A stretch of 64,000 nucleotides of DNA, from positions 869,583 through 933,582 of the forward strand of contig NZ_KE332518.1 in NCBI RefSeq assembly GCF_000413055.1. The letters run 5' to 3'. Position numbers and translations under genes: made by a program. Of the stretch, positions 63,052 to 64,000 are shown piece by piece. The notes under the pieces are model-generated. The model was given only the letters and a program-made list of their open reading frames with translations, searched no databases and had not been told where the DNA came from. Each line of letters opens with the position of its first letter. Positions within the stretch are counted from its first letter, which is position 1. Source of the DNA: Treponema maltophilum ATCC 51939 (GTDB lineage Bacteria > Spirochaetota > Spirochaetia > Treponematales > Treponemataceae).

Positions 63052-63081
63052 AATATAGTTCAATAAATATAAATTCTGCAA
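63052..63081 (-). promoter_or_regulatory. Promoter of the pyridoxal kinase gene
   Basis: Minus strand TTGCAG (63081-63076), 18-bp spacer, TATATT (63057-63052), in an AT-rich stretch between two same-strand genes. A 14-nt leader with GAGGAGG follows. Confidence 0.5.
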
Positions 63082-63105
63082 TATAGTGAACGGCGGGTTT
63101 CGATA

Positions 63106-64000
63106 TTAGCGATTTTTATATCGATATGTTTTTATTCCTTTGTAATCGATTGTTTGTACATGCGCGTCTTTTTCGAGGCGGGCGAACAAACCGGTGCAGG
63201 GCGAACCGTCTTTCCGCGATGCAACGAAACTTTCGATTTCAAAGCGGTTCATCGGGTGCCGTTTTATAATGCTTATGACGGCTTCATACGTATCCTTTAT
63301 ATCGCTTGAAAAACTTCCCGACGTCAGATGATTGATTGCGATGCCGCCGGTCAGTTTGACGGCTTTTTCGACAACGGCATCGGCCGGTGCGGATACAAAA
63401 GATTCCGCCGGGGGCCGCACGGGCGTATTGATATACAGCCTGTCGTGCCGAACCGTGCCGGCAAGCTTTTTCAGCGCGTTAAGTGCCGTATCGGATGTGT
63501 TGATTCCGTCTATGAGCATGATTTCAAGCCACAGCTGTCCCGTGTATTCGTGCGAAAAGGTTTGCAGCCCTTTCATAACGGCGTTAAAGTCGAGCTTGCC
63601 GTGCGGGCGGTCTATTTTTTTCCACGAATCTTCGTCGAACGCGTCCATTGAAGGAAGGACGATGTCGGCTTTCGACAGCTCGGAGCGCACCTGCGGATCG
63701 GAAAGGAGGGCACCGTTTGTAATGACGGCGACGGGTGCCTTTGTCAGTTTTTTTATACCGTCGAGTAAATCGCCCAAGCCCTTGTACAGGGTCGGTTCTC
63801 CTTCGCCGACAACGCTTATGACGTCGAATTCGGTATCTTCGGCCAAGCGTTTTTTCAGCTCGGCGATAATATCTTCAACGGGATAAAACATGTGCCGTTC
63901 GTCGGTCATGTGCAGCGTTCGGCCGAGTTGACAGTAAGTGCAAGTATAATTGCAGGTTTTTTCGGGAATGGGACTTACGCCGAGCGAACGCCCCAAGCGG
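63106..64000 (-). CDS. Radical SAM protein, N-terminus cut by window edge
   Basis: At least 297 residues; the frame is open to the window end and reads RLGRSLGVSPIPEKTCNYTCTYCQLGRT, so the TTG at 63996 is internal and the real start, probably before a PSRR-like stretch, lies outside. The radical SAM cluster motif C-x3-C-x2-C is in CNYTCTYC, with GEGEPTL as the SAM-binding glycine/Glu strand. It belongs to the group of stand-alone Fe-S proteins often called 'radical SAM, Moa/NifB/wyosine-like'. The substrate is unknown. It ends 74 nt before the pyridoxal kinase gene. Confidence 0.85.
   Translation of the reverse strand, partial: RLGRSLGVSPIPEKTCNYTCTYCQLGRTLHMTDERHMFYPVEDIIAELKKRLAEDTEFDVISVVGEGEPTLYKGLGDLLDGIKKLTKAPVAVITNGALLSDPQVRSELSKADIVLPSMDAFDEDSWKKIDRPHGKLDFNAVMKGLQTFSHEYTGQLWLEIMLIDGINTSDTALNALKKLAGTVRHDRLYINTPVRPPAESFVSAPADAVVEKAVKLTGGIAINHLTSGSFSSDIKDTYEAVISIIKRHPMNRFEIESFVASRKDGSPCTGLFARLEKDAHVQTIDYKGIKTYRYKNR

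Noticed and set aside
63996-63998. TTG as start of the radical SAM protein
   Set aside because: The frame continues to the window edge and the preceding residues fit the family N-terminus, so the gene is simply truncated.

Overview
The window looks like a chromosome segment of a treponeme-type spirochaete with roughly balanced GC (judged by eye). Reasons: a stand-alone second-type FliG outside a flagellar operon, a long PPi-dependent phosphofructokinase, a PUR-alpha/BpuR-like nucleic-acid-binding protein, spirochaetal lipoproteins with relaxed lipoboxes, many FecR/PEGA/IPT/FN3-type envelope proteins, and the order cyclic-nucleotide receptor - murB - cysS - ECF sigma factor, which I associate with Treponema from memory. 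No rRNA, tRNA, CRISPR array or intact insertion sequence was seen.

Layout. 1-6.1 kb: end of an AbgT-family transporter, then ribF-rpsO-pnp-M16 peptidase (RNA and cofactor housekeeping). 6.1-12.2 kb: class III adenylate cyclase, FecR/FN3 protein and outer-membrane-like protein in one overlapping operon. 12.2-16.2 kb: a giant beta-helix lipoprotein, a decayed copy of its C-terminus, and an Rpn/PD-(D/E)XK nuclease. 16.3-22.1 kb (minus): PPi-PFK, cardiolipin synthase, PEGA protein, RadC. 22.2-28.0 kb: glucosaminidase-like lipoprotein; then, on minus, cysS - ECF sigma - zinc anti-sigma - IPT/transglutaminase-like membrane protein - UMP kinase. 28.0-34.8 kb: murB, cAMP-receptor-like protein, small envelope proteins, TPR and PilZ proteins, phosphodiester glycosidase lipoprotein, rpsU.

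34.8-46.3 kb is more patchwork. A 309-bp non-coding element with 18-bp terminal inverted repeats precedes an SDR dehydrogenase and an APC permease whose base use differs from the core genes. Then come a split chromate transporter and gapA, followed by an AT-richer catabolic operon: LacI regulator, alpha/beta hydrolase, ribose-type ABC transporter and RbsD, with no sugar kinase. 46.4-64 kb returns to core genes: fliG1, a PreP-like M16C protease, an unknown protein, an iron-type ABC importer, clpB, feoAB, the PUR protein, a phosphohexomutase, pyridoxal kinase and a radical SAM protein.

How parts may work together: the adenylate cyclase and the double cNMP-domain regulator could form a cAMP circuit. 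The sigma/anti-sigma/pseudo-transglutaminase cluster looks like an envelope-sensing unit. The FecBCD-type importer and FeoAB, each with an inverted repeat at the predicted transcription start, look like a metal-regulated iron set. Three sequence-level patterns are not explained by the genes: (i) complete promoters with 17-bp spacing whose -10 box ends only 6-9 nt before the start codon, implying leaderless mRNAs; (ii) a dispersed hairpin repeat present twice with compensatory stem changes; (iii) long inverted-repeat non-coding elements at 18.1-18.2 kb and 34.9-35.2 kb. All database-level statements are from memory; no search was run.
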